Assembly (NCBI GenBank): GCA_023460535.1
Contig: JAEWPV010000016.1
Location: 186,001-250,000, forward strand
Length of the DNA stretch: 64,000 bases
Source: Bacillota bacterium
GTDB taxonomy: Bacteria; Bacillota; Clostridia; Oscillospirales; Ruminococcaceae
Reading direction: 5' to 3'
Shown here: positions 50,606-59,219 of the stretch, piece by piece
Numbering within the stretch: position 1 is the first letter of the stretch
Layout of the letters: every line of letters begins with the position of its first letter
Notes under the pieces: generated by a model
What the model was told of the DNA's origin: nothing
The model's input: only the letters and a program-made list of their open reading frames with translations
The model's database searches: none
Made by a program: the position numbers and the translations under genes

Positions 50606-51550
50606 ATGACCATGACGAAAAAGGTATTTATCGACGGCAGAGAGGGCACGACCGGCTTGCAGATTGTAGAACGCATTGGGGCAAGAGACGATCTTACCCT
50701 GCTTGCCATTGACGAGGATAAACGCAAGGACGTTTCTGAGCGAAAGCGCCTGATTAACGAAGCGGACGTGGTGTTTTTGTGCCTGCCCGACGACGCGGCA
50801 AGAGAGTCGGTGTCGCTTGTGGAGAACGAAAATACCATCGTCATTGACGCATCCACAGCCCACCGCACGCAGCAGGGCTGGGCATACGGCCTGCCGGAGC
50901 TGGGCAGCACATTCCGAAAAGCCATTCAAACCGGCAAGCGCATTGCCGTGCCCGGCTGTTACCCCACCGGTTTTGTTTCGATCGTACACCCATTGACCGA
51001 CCTGAGTATCATTTCGGAGGATTATCCCATCACGGCATTTGGTATCTCGGGCTACAGCGGCGGCGGCAAAAATCTGATTGCCGAGTACGAGCAGCCCGTT
51101 CGCCACGAGAAGTACGATAGCCCCAGGCAGTATGCCTTAGCGCTGTCGCACAAGCACGTGCCCGAGATGCATAAGTATTCGGGGCTTATGACCGCTCCGC
51201 TGTTTAACCCAGTGGTATGCAATTATTATAAGGGCATGACCGTCAGTGTGCCGCTGTACACCTGCCTGCTGTATGCAAGACTTACACCGAAGGAGCTTGC
51301 ATCCCAGTATGCGGCGTATTACGAAGGGCAGCCGTTTATCTCGGTGAAGTGTTATGACGAACTACCCGAGCCGGTGATATACACAAACACCCTTGCGGGC
51401 ACGAACAGGCTTGAGATTATTGTGTGCGGCAACGACGAGTACCTTACCGTCGTCGCACGGCTGGATAATCTGGGCAAGGGTGCGTCGGGCGCCGCGGTGC
51501 AGTGCATGAACATTGCGCTAGGGCTTGACGAAACCACCGGTCTGATATAA
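50606..51550 (+). CDS. argC: N-acetyl-gamma-glutamyl-phosphate reductase, short (type 2) form
   Basis: 314 residues from ATG 50606, with AAGGAAGG just upstream; ATG 50612 is also possible. 'KKVFIDGREGTTGLQIVERI' starts the NAD(P)-binding domain of the less common short ArgC form of about 310 residues, distinct from the 345-residue Bacillus type. The nucleophilic Cys lies in 'AVPGCYPTGFVSIVH' (near 118). 'GKGASGAAVQCMNIALGL' is the standard C-terminal block. It reduces N-acetylglutamyl phosphate to the semialdehyde. Third arginine-pathway gene in this operon, followed by argJ. Confidence 0.93.
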   Translation: MTMTKKVFIDGREGTTGLQIVERIGARDDLTLLAIDEDKRKDVSERKRLINEADVVFLCLPDDAARESVSLVENENTIVIDASTAHRTQQGWAYGLPELGSTFRKAIQTGKRIAVPGCYPTGFVSIVHPLTDLSIISEDYPITAFGISGYSGGGKNLIAEYEQPVRHEKYDSPRQYALALSHKHVPEMHKYSGLMTAPLFNPVVCNYYKGMTVSVPLYTCLLYARLTPKELASQYAAYYEGQPFISVKCYDELPEPVIYTNTLAGTNRLEIIVCGNDEYLTVVARLDNLGKGASGAAVQCMNIALGLDETTGLI

Positions 51551-51590
51551 TGTGTTGCAAACCCAGTTAAAGAAAGGGCGGAAAAAAGGG

Positions 51591-52889
51591 ATGGAGAGTA
51601 AGGTCTTTTCACAGGTAGAGGGCGGCGTAACCGCCGCCAAGGAGTTTTACGCAAACGGGGTATATTGCGGCATCAAACAGGCGATGAAGGCGGGTGCTAC
51701 GGTTTCTGCTTCGTCTGTCGGGGCGAATGAACCAATAGAGGAACCGGCAATTTCCCCCAAGCGGGACGTGGGTGCCATCTTCAGCACGCTACCTTGTGCG
51801 GCGGCGGCGGTTTACACCAAGAACAAGGTCAAGGCGGCGCCGATTCTTGTAACGCAGGCGCATTTAGCCGACAATAAAGCGCGCGCAGTTATCGTAAACA
51901 GCGGCAACGCAAACGCCTGCAACGCGGATGGCTTGACGGTGGCAAACGAGATGTGCGCGCTGCTTGCGGGTGCGCTCTCCATTAGCACCGACGAGGTGAT
52001 TGTGGCTTCTACCGGCGTTATCGGTGTGCCTCTACCCGTTGAGGTAATCGGCATGGGCGTTGACCATCTGTGCGCGGGGTTGTGCGCCGAGGGCGGTGCC
52101 CTTGCGGCAGAAGCGATTATGACGACCGATACCTTTGCAAAGCAGGCGGCGGTGACATTTGAGCTCGACGGCGTTGCCTGTACCCTTGGCGGCATGGCAA
52201 AGGGCTCGGGTATGATTCACCCGAATATGGCGACGATGCTCGGGTTTTTGACCACCGATTGCGACATTGCCCCCGAGCTGCTGCAGCAGGCGCTGAGCGC
52301 CTGTGTGGACGATACCATTAACATGGTCAGCGTGGACGGCGATACCTCCACCAACGATATGGCGTGCATCCTTGCAAACGGCGCGGCAGGCAACAAGAGA
52401 ATTAACGAGCAGGGCGCATCATATGATGTGTTTTGCGCGGCGCTCCTTAGTGTGACCACCTCCCTTGCCAGAATGCTGGCGAAGGACGGCGAGGGCGCCA
52501 CCAAGCTGGTGGAATGCACCGTAACGGGCGCACCCACCAAGCAAGCCGCAAGGGCTGCGGCGAAGAGCGTAATCGGCTCTAGCCTGTTCAAGGCGGCGAT
52601 GTTTGGCAGGGACGCAAACTGGGGGCGCATCCTGTGCGCGCTGGGCTATGCGGACGCGGAGTTTGCCGTTGACAAAACGGACGTTACCCTGCAAAGCGCT
52701 TCGGGCAGCGTAATGGTCTGCGCAGGCGGGTCGGGGGTAAACTTCTCGGAGGAAGAGGCCACCTCTGTGCTGGGGGAAAGTGAGATAACCATTCTGGTGG
52801 ACCTGCACGACGGCGATAGTTCCGCCACCGCTTGGGGCTGTGACCTCACCTACGATTATGTAAGGATTAACGGCGACTACCGAACCTGA
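51591..52889 (+). CDS. argJ: Bifunctional ornithine acetyltransferase / N-acetylglutamate synthase
   Basis: 432 residues from ATG 51591 with AAGGGCGG upstream. ArgJ is usually about 405 residues; an extra 26 or so, 'MKAGATVSASSVGANEPIEE' and a little beyond, sit between 'GVYCGIKQ' and 'DVGAIFSTLPCAAAAVYTKN'. The self-cleavage site that yields alpha and beta chains is in 'KGSGMIHPNMATMLGFLTTD' at Ala-Thr; 'DANWGRILCALGYA' and the C-terminal 'GCDLTYDYVRINGDYRT' are typical. It transfers the acetyl group from acetylornithine to glutamate, closing the acetyl cycle, so no separate ArgA is needed if bifunctional. Confidence 0.95.
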   Translation: MESKVFSQVEGGVTAAKEFYANGVYCGIKQAMKAGATVSASSVGANEPIEEPAISPKRDVGAIFSTLPCAAAAVYTKNKVKAAPILVTQAHLADNKARAVIVNSGNANACNADGLTVANEMCALLAGALSISTDEVIVASTGVIGVPLPVEVIGMGVDHLCAGLCAEGGALAAEAIMTTDTFAKQAAVTFELDGVACTLGGMAKGSGMIHPNMATMLGFLTTDCDIAPELLQQALSACVDDTINMVSVDGDTSTNDMACILANGAAGNKRINEQGASYDVFCAALLSVTTSLARMLAKDGEGATKLVECTVTGAPTKQAARAAAKSVIGSSLFKAAMFGRDANWGRILCALGYADAEFAVDKTDVTLQSASGSVMVCAGGSGVNFSEEEATSVLGESEITILVDLHDGDSSATAWGCDLTYDYVRINGDYRT

Positions 52890-52948
52890 TAGCCAGGCTG
52901 TAATGCGTTTGGCGTCCTTATCCATACAGAAAAGGAATGGTCAGAATA

Positions 52949-53806
52949 ATGAAGATTTCAAACAGCGATAAGGCGCGTGTGCTGATTGAGGCGCTGCCCT
53001 ATCTGCAAAAGTATTATAACAAGGTGGTCGTCATCAAATACGGCGGCAACGCCATGGTAAACGACGAGCTCAAGCAGGCGGTGATGAGCGATATTGTTCT
53101 GCTCTCGCTGGTGGGCGTAAAGATTGTGCTGGTGCACGGCGGCGGCCCCGAGATTACCGAGATGCTCGGCAAAATTGGCAAGGAGTCGCGCTTTGTGGGC
53201 GGGCTGCGCTACACCGACGAGGAAACGGCGGACATCGTGCAGATGGTGCTGGCAGGGCGCATCAACAAGGATTTGGTCAGCCTTTTAACCAGCCACAAGG
53301 GTAGGGCAATGGGGCTGTGCGGTATAGACGGCAATATGCTTACGGCAAAGAAGCTGGTAGCCGAGGAGGATCTCGGCTATGTAGGCGAGATTGAGAACGT
53401 GGACGTTAAGCCGATTCTTGACACGCTTGCAAACGGCTACATACCCGTTATCGCCACCGTGGCGTGCGATAGCTACGGTCAGGTGTACAACGTCAACGCC
53501 GATACGGCGGCGGCGCGCATCGCGGCGGCACTCGGCGCGGAAAACCTCGTGCTGATGACAGACATCCGCGGGCTGCTGCGCGACAAGGACGACGAAAGCT
53601 CGCTGATTCCCGTAGTCAACGTCAGTGAGGTGCCGCATCTGGTTCGTCAGGGCATCATCTCGGGCGGCATGATACCCAAGGTAGAGTGCTGTGTGGAGGC
53701 GGTGCGCCGAGGTGTGCGCAAGACGTTTATCATCGACGGGCGAATCCCGCATTCCATTTTAATCGAGATGTTCTCCAACGAGGGCATCGGCACCATGTTT
53801 ATCTAG
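52949..53806 (+). CDS. argB: Acetylglutamate kinase
   Basis: 285 residues from ATG 52949; ATG 52937 lies directly on the AAAAGGA site and is less likely. 'VVVIKYGGNAMVNDELKQAV' is the nucleotide-binding start of the amino-acid kinase fold, 'VLVHGGGPEITEMLGKIG' binds acetylglutamate, and 'YNVNADTAAARIAAAL' is a conserved block. The N-terminal helix 'KARVLIEALPYLQKYYNKVV' resembles that of arginine-inhibited hexameric enzymes, so feedback inhibition is likely. It phosphorylates N-acetylglutamate. Confidence 0.97.
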   Translation: MKISNSDKARVLIEALPYLQKYYNKVVVIKYGGNAMVNDELKQAVMSDIVLLSLVGVKIVLVHGGGPEITEMLGKIGKESRFVGGLRYTDEETADIVQMVLAGRINKDLVSLLTSHKGRAMGLCGIDGNMLTAKKLVAEEDLGYVGEIENVDVKPILDTLANGYIPVIATVACDSYGQVYNVNADTAAARIAAALGAENLVLMTDIRGLLRDKDDESSLIPVVNVSEVPHLVRQGIISGGMIPKVECCVEAVRRGVRKTFIIDGRIPHSILIEMFSNEGIGTMFI

Positions 53807-53840
53807 TGTTTACCTTATAATTTTAAAGGGGGAGAGCGCA

Positions 53841-55043
53841 GTGCAAACAGCGACCGATAGGGCTGGTACAATCATCTCAGAAGCAAAAAGCTGCCTGATA
53901 GGCAGCTACAACAACACAAACCCGGTGGTGATACAAACGGGTGATAACGCCCGATGCACCGGAGCAAACGGTGAGGGGTACATCGACTTCACCAGTGGCA
54001 TCGGCGTGAACGCGCTGGGCTTCTGTGACGCCGAGTGGGCACAGGCGGTAGCCAAGCAGGCTGCTACGCTCAATCACACATCGAACCTCTATTACACCGA
54101 GCCATGCATCCGGCTTGCAAAGCGACTTGCCGAGCTGACGGGTCTTGCAAAGACCTTTTTTGCAAACTCGGGTGCCGAGGCAAACGAAGGGTTGATTAAG
54201 CTTGCGCGCAAGAGAAGCTTTGATAAATACGGAGAGGGCAGAAGCCGTATTATCACCCTGCAAAACTCGTTCCACGGCAGAACGGTTACCACCCTTTCCG
54301 CCACGGGGCAGGACGCATTTCACAACTACTTCTTTCCGTTTACCGAGGGCTTCTCATTCGCCGAGGCAAACAACATAGACAGTGTAAAGGCACTGTGGGG
54401 CGACGATGTATGCGGCGTACTCATAGAGGTGGTGCAGGGCGAAGGCGGCATCATCGGGCTGGATAAGCAGTTTGTCAAGGGCGTAGCGGCACTGTGCAAA
54501 GAGCGGGACGCGGCGTTTTTAATCGACGAGGTCCAGACCGGAATCGGGCGCACCGGCAGCTTTTTTGCTTATGAGCAGTTTGACGTTACCCCCGATGCGA
54601 TATCCTTTGCAAAGGGCATCGGCGGCGGGCTTCCGCTGGCGGGTTTTATCGCGGGCGTACAGTACGCCGAGGTGCTTACAGCGGGTACGCATGGCACGAC
54701 GTTTGGCGGCAATCCCATTGTGTGCGCAGGGGCTTTGACAGTCGTCAAAAGGGTATCCGATCCCGCATTTCTTGCCGAGGTACGCGCGAAAGGCGAGTAT
54801 ATCAGGGGACGGCTGCTTTCCATGCCACATGTCACCGAGATATCGGGGCTGGGGCTGATGATTGGCATCTCGCTGTCCTGCGAGGCTTCGGCAGCCGACC
54901 TTGCGCGGGCGTGCGCCGACAACGGGCTGCTGATTCTTACAGCAAAGGCGAAGCTGCGCATGCTGCCTCCGCTTACCATCCCCTACGAGGACATCGACAG
55001 TGGGCTTGCTATCCTTGAAAGTGTGCTACAAAGCGCGATGTAA
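53841..55043 (+). CDS. argD: Acetylornithine aminotransferase
   Basis: 400 residues, GTG start after GGGGGAGAG. Class III PLP aminotransferase: 'FTSGIGVNALGFCDAEWAQA', 'FANSGAEANEGLIKLARK', 'LIDEVQTGIGRTGSFFAYEQ' and the PLP-lysine in 'ISFAKGIGGGLPLAGFI' (near 251). It makes N-acetylornithine from the semialdehyde using glutamate. Fifth enzyme of the operon, 34 bases after argB. Ornithine aminotransferase is a close relative, but the operon context fixes argD. Confidence 0.95.
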   Translation: MQTATDRAGTIISEAKSCLIGSYNNTNPVVIQTGDNARCTGANGEGYIDFTSGIGVNALGFCDAEWAQAVAKQAATLNHTSNLYYTEPCIRLAKRLAELTGLAKTFFANSGAEANEGLIKLARKRSFDKYGEGRSRIITLQNSFHGRTVTTLSATGQDAFHNYFFPFTEGFSFAEANNIDSVKALWGDDVCGVLIEVVQGEGGIIGLDKQFVKGVAALCKERDAAFLIDEVQTGIGRTGSFFAYEQFDVTPDAISFAKGIGGGLPLAGFIAGVQYAEVLTAGTHGTTFGGNPIVCAGALTVVKRVSDPAFLAEVRAKGEYIRGRLLSMPHVTEISGLGLMIGISLSCEASAADLARACADNGLLILTAKAKLRMLPPLTIPYEDIDSGLAILESVLQSAM

Positions 55044-55104
55044 CGGATAAAATGTTCCACGATGCAGTGGATAAAACAATATGAGTAAAGGGCGGGGATA
55101 ACCG

Positions 55105-56010
55105 ATGAAACACTTACTGAAGATGGCGGACCTTACCGGCGAGGAGATTATAGAGCTGTTAAACCTTGCCGACCAGCTTAAATACGAGCAGAAGCACGAT
55201 ATTACCCATCATCGTTTGGCGGGCAAGACGCTGGGCATGATATTTCAAAAGGCGTCCACCCGCACACGCGTGTCGTTTGAGGTGGGGATGTACCAGCTGG
55301 GCGGTCAGGCACTATTCTTAAACGCAAACGACCTGCAGATCGGGCGCGGCGAGCCGGTGGAGGACACCGCCCGCGTGCTCTCTCGCTACCTGGACGGCAT
55401 CATGATAAGAACCTACAAGCAGCAGGAGGCGGAATCGCTGGCGCAGCACGGCAGCATCCCCGTTATCAATGGGCTGACCGATTACGCCCACCCCTGCCAG
55501 GTGCTGGCCGACCTGATGACCGTGCGCGAGTATAAGGGCGTACTCAAGGGGCTTAAGCTGTGCTATATCGGCGACGGCAACAACATGGCAAACTCGCTGA
55601 TTGTGGGTGCGCTCAAGTGCGGCATGACGGTCTCTGCCGCTACTCCCAAGGGCTACGAGCCTGCCGTAACGGTGCTCGACTACGCAAACACCACCGGGGC
55701 GTTTACCCTAACAACAGACCCCGCCGAGGCGGCGAAGGATGCGGATGTGGTCATTACCGACGTGTGGGCGTCTATGGGGCAGGAGCAGGAGGCGGTGCGC
55801 CGCCGTCAGGAGTTCAAGGGTTTTATGGTGGACACCGAGCTGATGAACCACGCAAAGCCCGACGCACTGGTATTGCACTGCCTGCCCGCACATAAGGGCG
55901 AGGAGATTGCCGCCGATGTGTTCGAACAACACGCGGGCGAGATCTTTGAGGAAGCCGAGAACCGCCTGCACGCACAAAAGGCCGTGCTGGTAAAGCTGAT
56001 GGGTAAGTAG
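55105..56010 (+). CDS. argF: Ornithine carbamoyltransferase
   Basis: 301 residues, GGGCGGGG upstream. Carbamoyl-phosphate site 'FQKASTRTRVSFEVGMYQLG', 'ADLMTVREYKG', 'DYAHPCQVLADL' with the HPCQ motif, and 'HCLPAHKGEEIAADVFE' with the ornithine-binding HCLP all mark an anabolic OTC. It makes citrulline from ornithine and carbamoyl phosphate. Last gene of the arginine operon; a terminator begins 21 bases after its stop. The carbamoyl phosphate synthase genes are not in the window. Confidence 0.97.
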   Translation: MKHLLKMADLTGEEIIELLNLADQLKYEQKHDITHHRLAGKTLGMIFQKASTRTRVSFEVGMYQLGGQALFLNANDLQIGRGEPVEDTARVLSRYLDGIMIRTYKQQEAESLAQHGSIPVINGLTDYAHPCQVLADLMTVREYKGVLKGLKLCYIGDGNNMANSLIVGALKCGMTVSAATPKGYEPAVTVLDYANTTGAFTLTTDPAEAAKDADVVITDVWASMGQEQEAVRRRQEFKGFMVDTELMNHAKPDALVLHCLPAHKGEEIAADVFEQHAGEIFEEAENRLHAQKAVLVKLMGK

Positions 56011-56030
56011 TATCTAGGCAATGATAATAC

Positions 56031-56063
56031 AAGACCGCGCGGGACTATCCCGTGCGGTCTTTT
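56031..56063 (+). terminator. Terminator of the arginine operon
   Basis: AAGACCGCGCGGGA (56031-56044) pairs with 56048-56061 with one wobble, three-base loop CTA, then TT of TCTTTTGG. Confidence 0.85.
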
Positions 56064-56086
56064 GGTATTCATTACATATGTTTTCG

Positions 56087-56115
56087 TTCATACCCTACCA
56101 AAATTGTGTTATAAT
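56087..56115 (+). promoter_or_regulatory. Promoter of the aldo/keto reductase gene
   Basis: TATAAT (56110-56115) with a 17-base spacer to TTCATA (56087-56092), a weak -35. No dyad overlaps it. Confidence 0.55.
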
Positions 56116-56172
56116 AAACGCAATGGGCAGTCTTAAAAAAGTAAATGAAGCAGTAGAAAGCGAGGGACAACA

Positions 56173-57024
56173 ATGAACAGTATCAAAGACACCTACACAC
56201 TACACAACGGGGTAACAATGCCCTGCGTCGGGTTTGGCACATGGCAGCTTGCCGAGGGCGACCAAGCCTATAACGCGGTGCGTGGGGCCATTGAGTGCGG
56301 CTACCGTCACATCGATACCGCCGCCGCCTACCAAAACGAGGCGAGCGTGGGCAAGGCCGTGCGCGAAAGCGGGGTTGACCGCAGCGAGCTGTTTGTAACC
56401 ACCAAGCTGTGGAACAGCGACCACGGCTATGAAGCCACCCTGCGCGCGTTTGATCAAAGCATGAACAGGCTGGGGCTGGACTACGTAGACCTGTATCTCA
56501 TCCACTGGCCGGTTCCGGTTGGGCACAAGCACGACTATAAAGAGCTTAATAGCGGCTCATGGAAGGCGTTTGAGGAGCTTTACCGCGCGGGGCGCATCAA
56601 GGCCATCGGCGTGAGCAACTTCTTAATTCATCACCTTAACGAGCTGATGGAAACCTGCGAAATTAAGCCGATGGTAAACCAGATAGAGCTGCACCCCGAG
56701 TACACGCAGGAGGAGCTTGCCCAGTTTTGCAAGAACAACAACATCCTAATCCAGGCATGGAGCCCGCTAATGCAGGGGCGCATCTTTAAGCTGCCGCTTC
56801 TGCGTGAGCTTAGTGAAAAGTACGGTAAGTCGGTCTCGCAGGTGGCGTTGCGCTGGTATATCCAAAAGGGGGTTGTACCGCTGCCCAAGGCGTCGGGCAT
56901 CGAGCACATCCGGCAAAACGGAGACCTGTTTGGTTTTAGCCTTTCGGATGAGGATGTGGCTCGGATTGACGGGCTGGGTAACTCGGGCAGAATCGGCTCT
57001 GACCCCGATAACATTAATTTTTAG
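56173..57024 (+). CDS. Aldo/keto reductase
   Basis: 283 residues, AGCGAGGGACAACA upstream. Small AKR of the 2,5-diketo-gluconate reductase/GR type: 'GYRHIDTAAAYQNEASVGKA' holds catalytic Asp and Tyr, 'FVTTKLWNSDHGY' the Lys, 'YLIHWPVPVG' the His, and 'KAIGVSNFLIHHLNEL' plus 'GVVPLPKASGIEHIRQN' the NADP-binding parts. It reduces aldehydes or ketones with NADPH; the true substrate is unknown. It has its own promoter and lies alone between the arg operon and the FAD-oxidoreductase operon. Confidence 0.94.
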   Translation: MNSIKDTYTLHNGVTMPCVGFGTWQLAEGDQAYNAVRGAIECGYRHIDTAAAYQNEASVGKAVRESGVDRSELFVTTKLWNSDHGYEATLRAFDQSMNRLGLDYVDLYLIHWPVPVGHKHDYKELNSGSWKAFEELYRAGRIKAIGVSNFLIHHLNELMETCEIKPMVNQIELHPEYTQEELAQFCKNNNILIQAWSPLMQGRIFKLPLLRELSEKYGKSVSQVALRWYIQKGVVPLPKASGIEHIRQNGDLFGFSLSDEDVARIDGLGNSGRIGSDPDNINF

Positions 57025-57043
57025 AGCATTTACAATATTGTGG

Positions 57044-57095
57044 TTGACATTGGAAATTAGGATGCTATACTAATATTGAACAATTGTTCAATATT
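57044..57095 (+). promoter_or_regulatory. Promoter and 24-bp palindromic operator of the oxidoreductase-TetR operon
   Basis: TTGACA (57044-57049), 16-base spacer, TATACT (57066-57071). Starting at the next base, 57072-57095 is a perfect 24-bp palindrome (AATATTGAACAA then its reverse complement) placed over the transcription start. GAACAATTGTTC-like dyads are typical of TetR/AcrR operators, and a TetR gene is second in this operon. Confidence 0.85.
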
Positions 57096-57112
57096 TATTT
57101 GGGGGCATTCTG

Positions 57113-58585
57113 ATGACAAAACGTACGGCAATCATCGGCGCAGGTCTTGCGGGGCTCAGTGCCGGCATCTATCTGCAGCAAGGTGGGGTTCAAACCGAGG
57201 TTTTCGAGATATCCGGTCAGCCGGGCGGTATGTGTACCGCGTGGGAGCGAAAGGGCTACTGGTTTGACGGCTGCATCAACTGGATGGTGGGCACGAGAGA
57301 GGACAACGGCTTTTATAAGCTGTACCTAGAGACCGGCGCGCTTTTACCCGAAACCGAGATCTACAACGCACCCTTTATCCGCGTCGAGGTTGCCGGCGAA
57401 ATGCTTGATATTCCAATGCAGGCGGATGCGTTTGAGACGTTTTTGCTCGGGCTTTCGCCCGAGGACGAAAAGCCGATTAAGGCTTTTTGCCGCATGGTAA
57501 GTAAGATGTCAAAAACCAGTATGCCAACGGGCATGATCAGTAACGTATCGGACCTGCTGAGGATGGTAAAGACAGGTCCCGCATTTATGTCTCTGGCAGG
57601 TCCCACCATGAGAGTAATGGTCGGGGATTACGTTACGCGGTTTGAAAGCCAAACGGTGCGTGATGTCTTATGTAACCTAATGCCACCGGACTTTTCTTTG
57701 TTTGCGCTGATTATGATGCTCGGTACACGCATGGGCGGCGACGCGGGCTACCCAATTGGCGGCGCGCGGGATGTGATAAAGCGCATGACCGACAAGTACC
57801 TTTCACTCGGCGGCACGCTGCATCTTTCCACTCGGGTCAATCGGATTGAGGTGAAAGACGGCAGGGCGGTAGCGGTGCATGCAAACGATGTACGCTATCC
57901 GGCAGACGCGGTGATTGCCGCCTGCGATATGTACGATACCATCTACCGCATGCTCGACGGGCAGTACCACCACCCGCAGCTAGAGGCAATGCTGCGGGAG
58001 GCGCCGTTGTTTGACCCGCTTTGCATTGTGTCGTTTGGATTAAACAAGAAGCTCGGTCTTCCTTACTCGGTAAACTACTCCTGTAAGGATGAAATCTCCT
58101 GCGCAGGCGAAAGGGGAACACCCGACTATCAGGACGTGTTCGGCATTTCTATCAACGCGTTTGAGTTTGACCCCACCGCGGCACCGGACGGTCACAGCAG
58201 CGTAATGCTGCTGATGGGCGCCCCCCTTGACTACTGGCAGAACCTGCGCAACACCGATATCACAGCATACCGCGCGCGCAAAGCGCAGCTTGCCGACGAA
58301 GCGGTACAGGCAATGGAGCGACGGGTACCCGGTTTTGCGGATGCCGTAGCGGTTGTTGATGTCGCGACCCCCGCAACCTATGTGCGGTATGCCAACCTGT
58401 ACAAAGCCTCGTGGGAGGGCTTTGCACCGACCGCAAAGACGGTAGGAATGCAGATAAAACCCACCATTGACGGGGTAAACGGGCTGGTTCTTGCCGGTCA
58501 GTGGGTTACCGTGGGCGGCGGTATCTGTACGGCAGTCGCTTCGGGGCACAGTGCGGCGATGAATACGCTGAAATACCTGCGCTAA
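57113..58585 (+). CDS. FAD-dependent oxidoreductase, phytoene desaturase / retinol saturase-like
   Basis: 490 residues, GGGGGCATTCTG upstream. 'AIIGAGLAGLSAGIYLQQGG' is the Rossmann dinucleotide motif; 'EISGQPGGMCTAWERKGYWF' and 'GCINWMVG' follow as in CrtI/Pds-like amine-oxidase-fold enzymes, and 'GVNGLVLAGQWVTVGGG' near the C-terminus is the second FAD-binding part. Family members desaturate carotenoids, saturate retinol or isomerise other hydrophobic substrates. With no other carotenoid genes near and a TetR regulator and SDR behind it, the substrate may be a lipid or xenobiotic. It is the first gene of this operon. Confidence 0.88.
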   Translation: MTKRTAIIGAGLAGLSAGIYLQQGGVQTEVFEISGQPGGMCTAWERKGYWFDGCINWMVGTREDNGFYKLYLETGALLPETEIYNAPFIRVEVAGEMLDIPMQADAFETFLLGLSPEDEKPIKAFCRMVSKMSKTSMPTGMISNVSDLLRMVKTGPAFMSLAGPTMRVMVGDYVTRFESQTVRDVLCNLMPPDFSLFALIMMLGTRMGGDAGYPIGGARDVIKRMTDKYLSLGGTLHLSTRVNRIEVKDGRAVAVHANDVRYPADAVIAACDMYDTIYRMLDGQYHHPQLEAMLREAPLFDPLCIVSFGLNKKLGLPYSVNYSCKDEISCAGERGTPDYQDVFGISINAFEFDPTAAPDGHSSVMLLMGAPLDYWQNLRNTDITAYRARKAQLADEAVQAMERRVPGFADAVAVVDVATPATYVRYANLYKASWEGFAPTAKTVGMQIKPTIDGVNGLVLAGQWVTVGGGICTAVASGHSAAMNTLKYLR

Positions 58586-58602
58586 CACAGAAAGGGAAGG
58601 GT

Positions 58603-59199
58603 ATGGACAAACGAGAGCAGCATAGGCAGATGCGCACGATGCAGATTATGGAATGCGCGATGGATCTGTTCATTACCCGCGGGTATGCGGCAACCGGAAT
58701 CCGGGATATCGCTGCACGTCTTTCAATAAGCACCGGGCTGTTTTTTAACTACTTTGAGAGCAAGGAAAAGGTTTACGAGGAGCTTATCCTGGTAGGGGTA
58801 AACTCACCTCGTGAATTGTTTGATCATTGCCTGAGCGCGTCGTCGCCCATAGACGTATTTTCTGCGATAGCAAAACAGATTTTCGACGCGCTGCGCGAAA
58901 GTTCGTTTACGGCTAAGATGTTTATCCTTATGGTGCAAACGATGAATTCGGACGATGCGCCCGAATCGGTAAAGCGGTTGGTCGGCGGCTTTGACATGGT
59001 AACGCCGATTATCGAAGTAATAAAGAAGGGGCAGCAGGCAGGGCAGATTCGGGAGGGCAACCCCTACGCGATTGCCGTTGCCTTCTGGGGTGCGATTCAG
59101 GGCATAGCGGAGTATGCGGCGTTAACCCCGTCAATGCCGCTGCCCGAGCCGGAATGGATTGTACAGATGCTAAAACCCCAATCCAACACACAACGATAG
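58603..59199 (+). CDS. TetR-family transcriptional regulator
   Basis: 198 residues from ATG 58603, with AGAAAGGGAAGGG upstream. Residues about 10-57 form the HTH ('GYAATGIRDIAARLSISTGL', 'FFNYFESKEKVYEEL'). The ligand domain is helical with 'MFILMVQTMNSDDAPESVKR' and is not assignable. It follows the FAD enzyme by 17 bases and precedes an SDR by 20, so it probably autoregulates the operon through the 24-bp palindrome at the promoter. Confidence 0.92.
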   Translation: MDKREQHRQMRTMQIMECAMDLFITRGYAATGIRDIAARLSISTGLFFNYFESKEKVYEELILVGVNSPRELFDHCLSASSPIDVFSAIAKQIFDALRESSFTAKMFILMVQTMNSDDAPESVKRLVGGFDMVTPIIEVIKKGQQAGQIREGNPYAIAVAFWGAIQGIAEYAALTPSMPLPEPEWIVQMLKPQSNTQR

Positions 59200-59219
59200 A
59201 GCAAAGGAAGTAAACGTTT

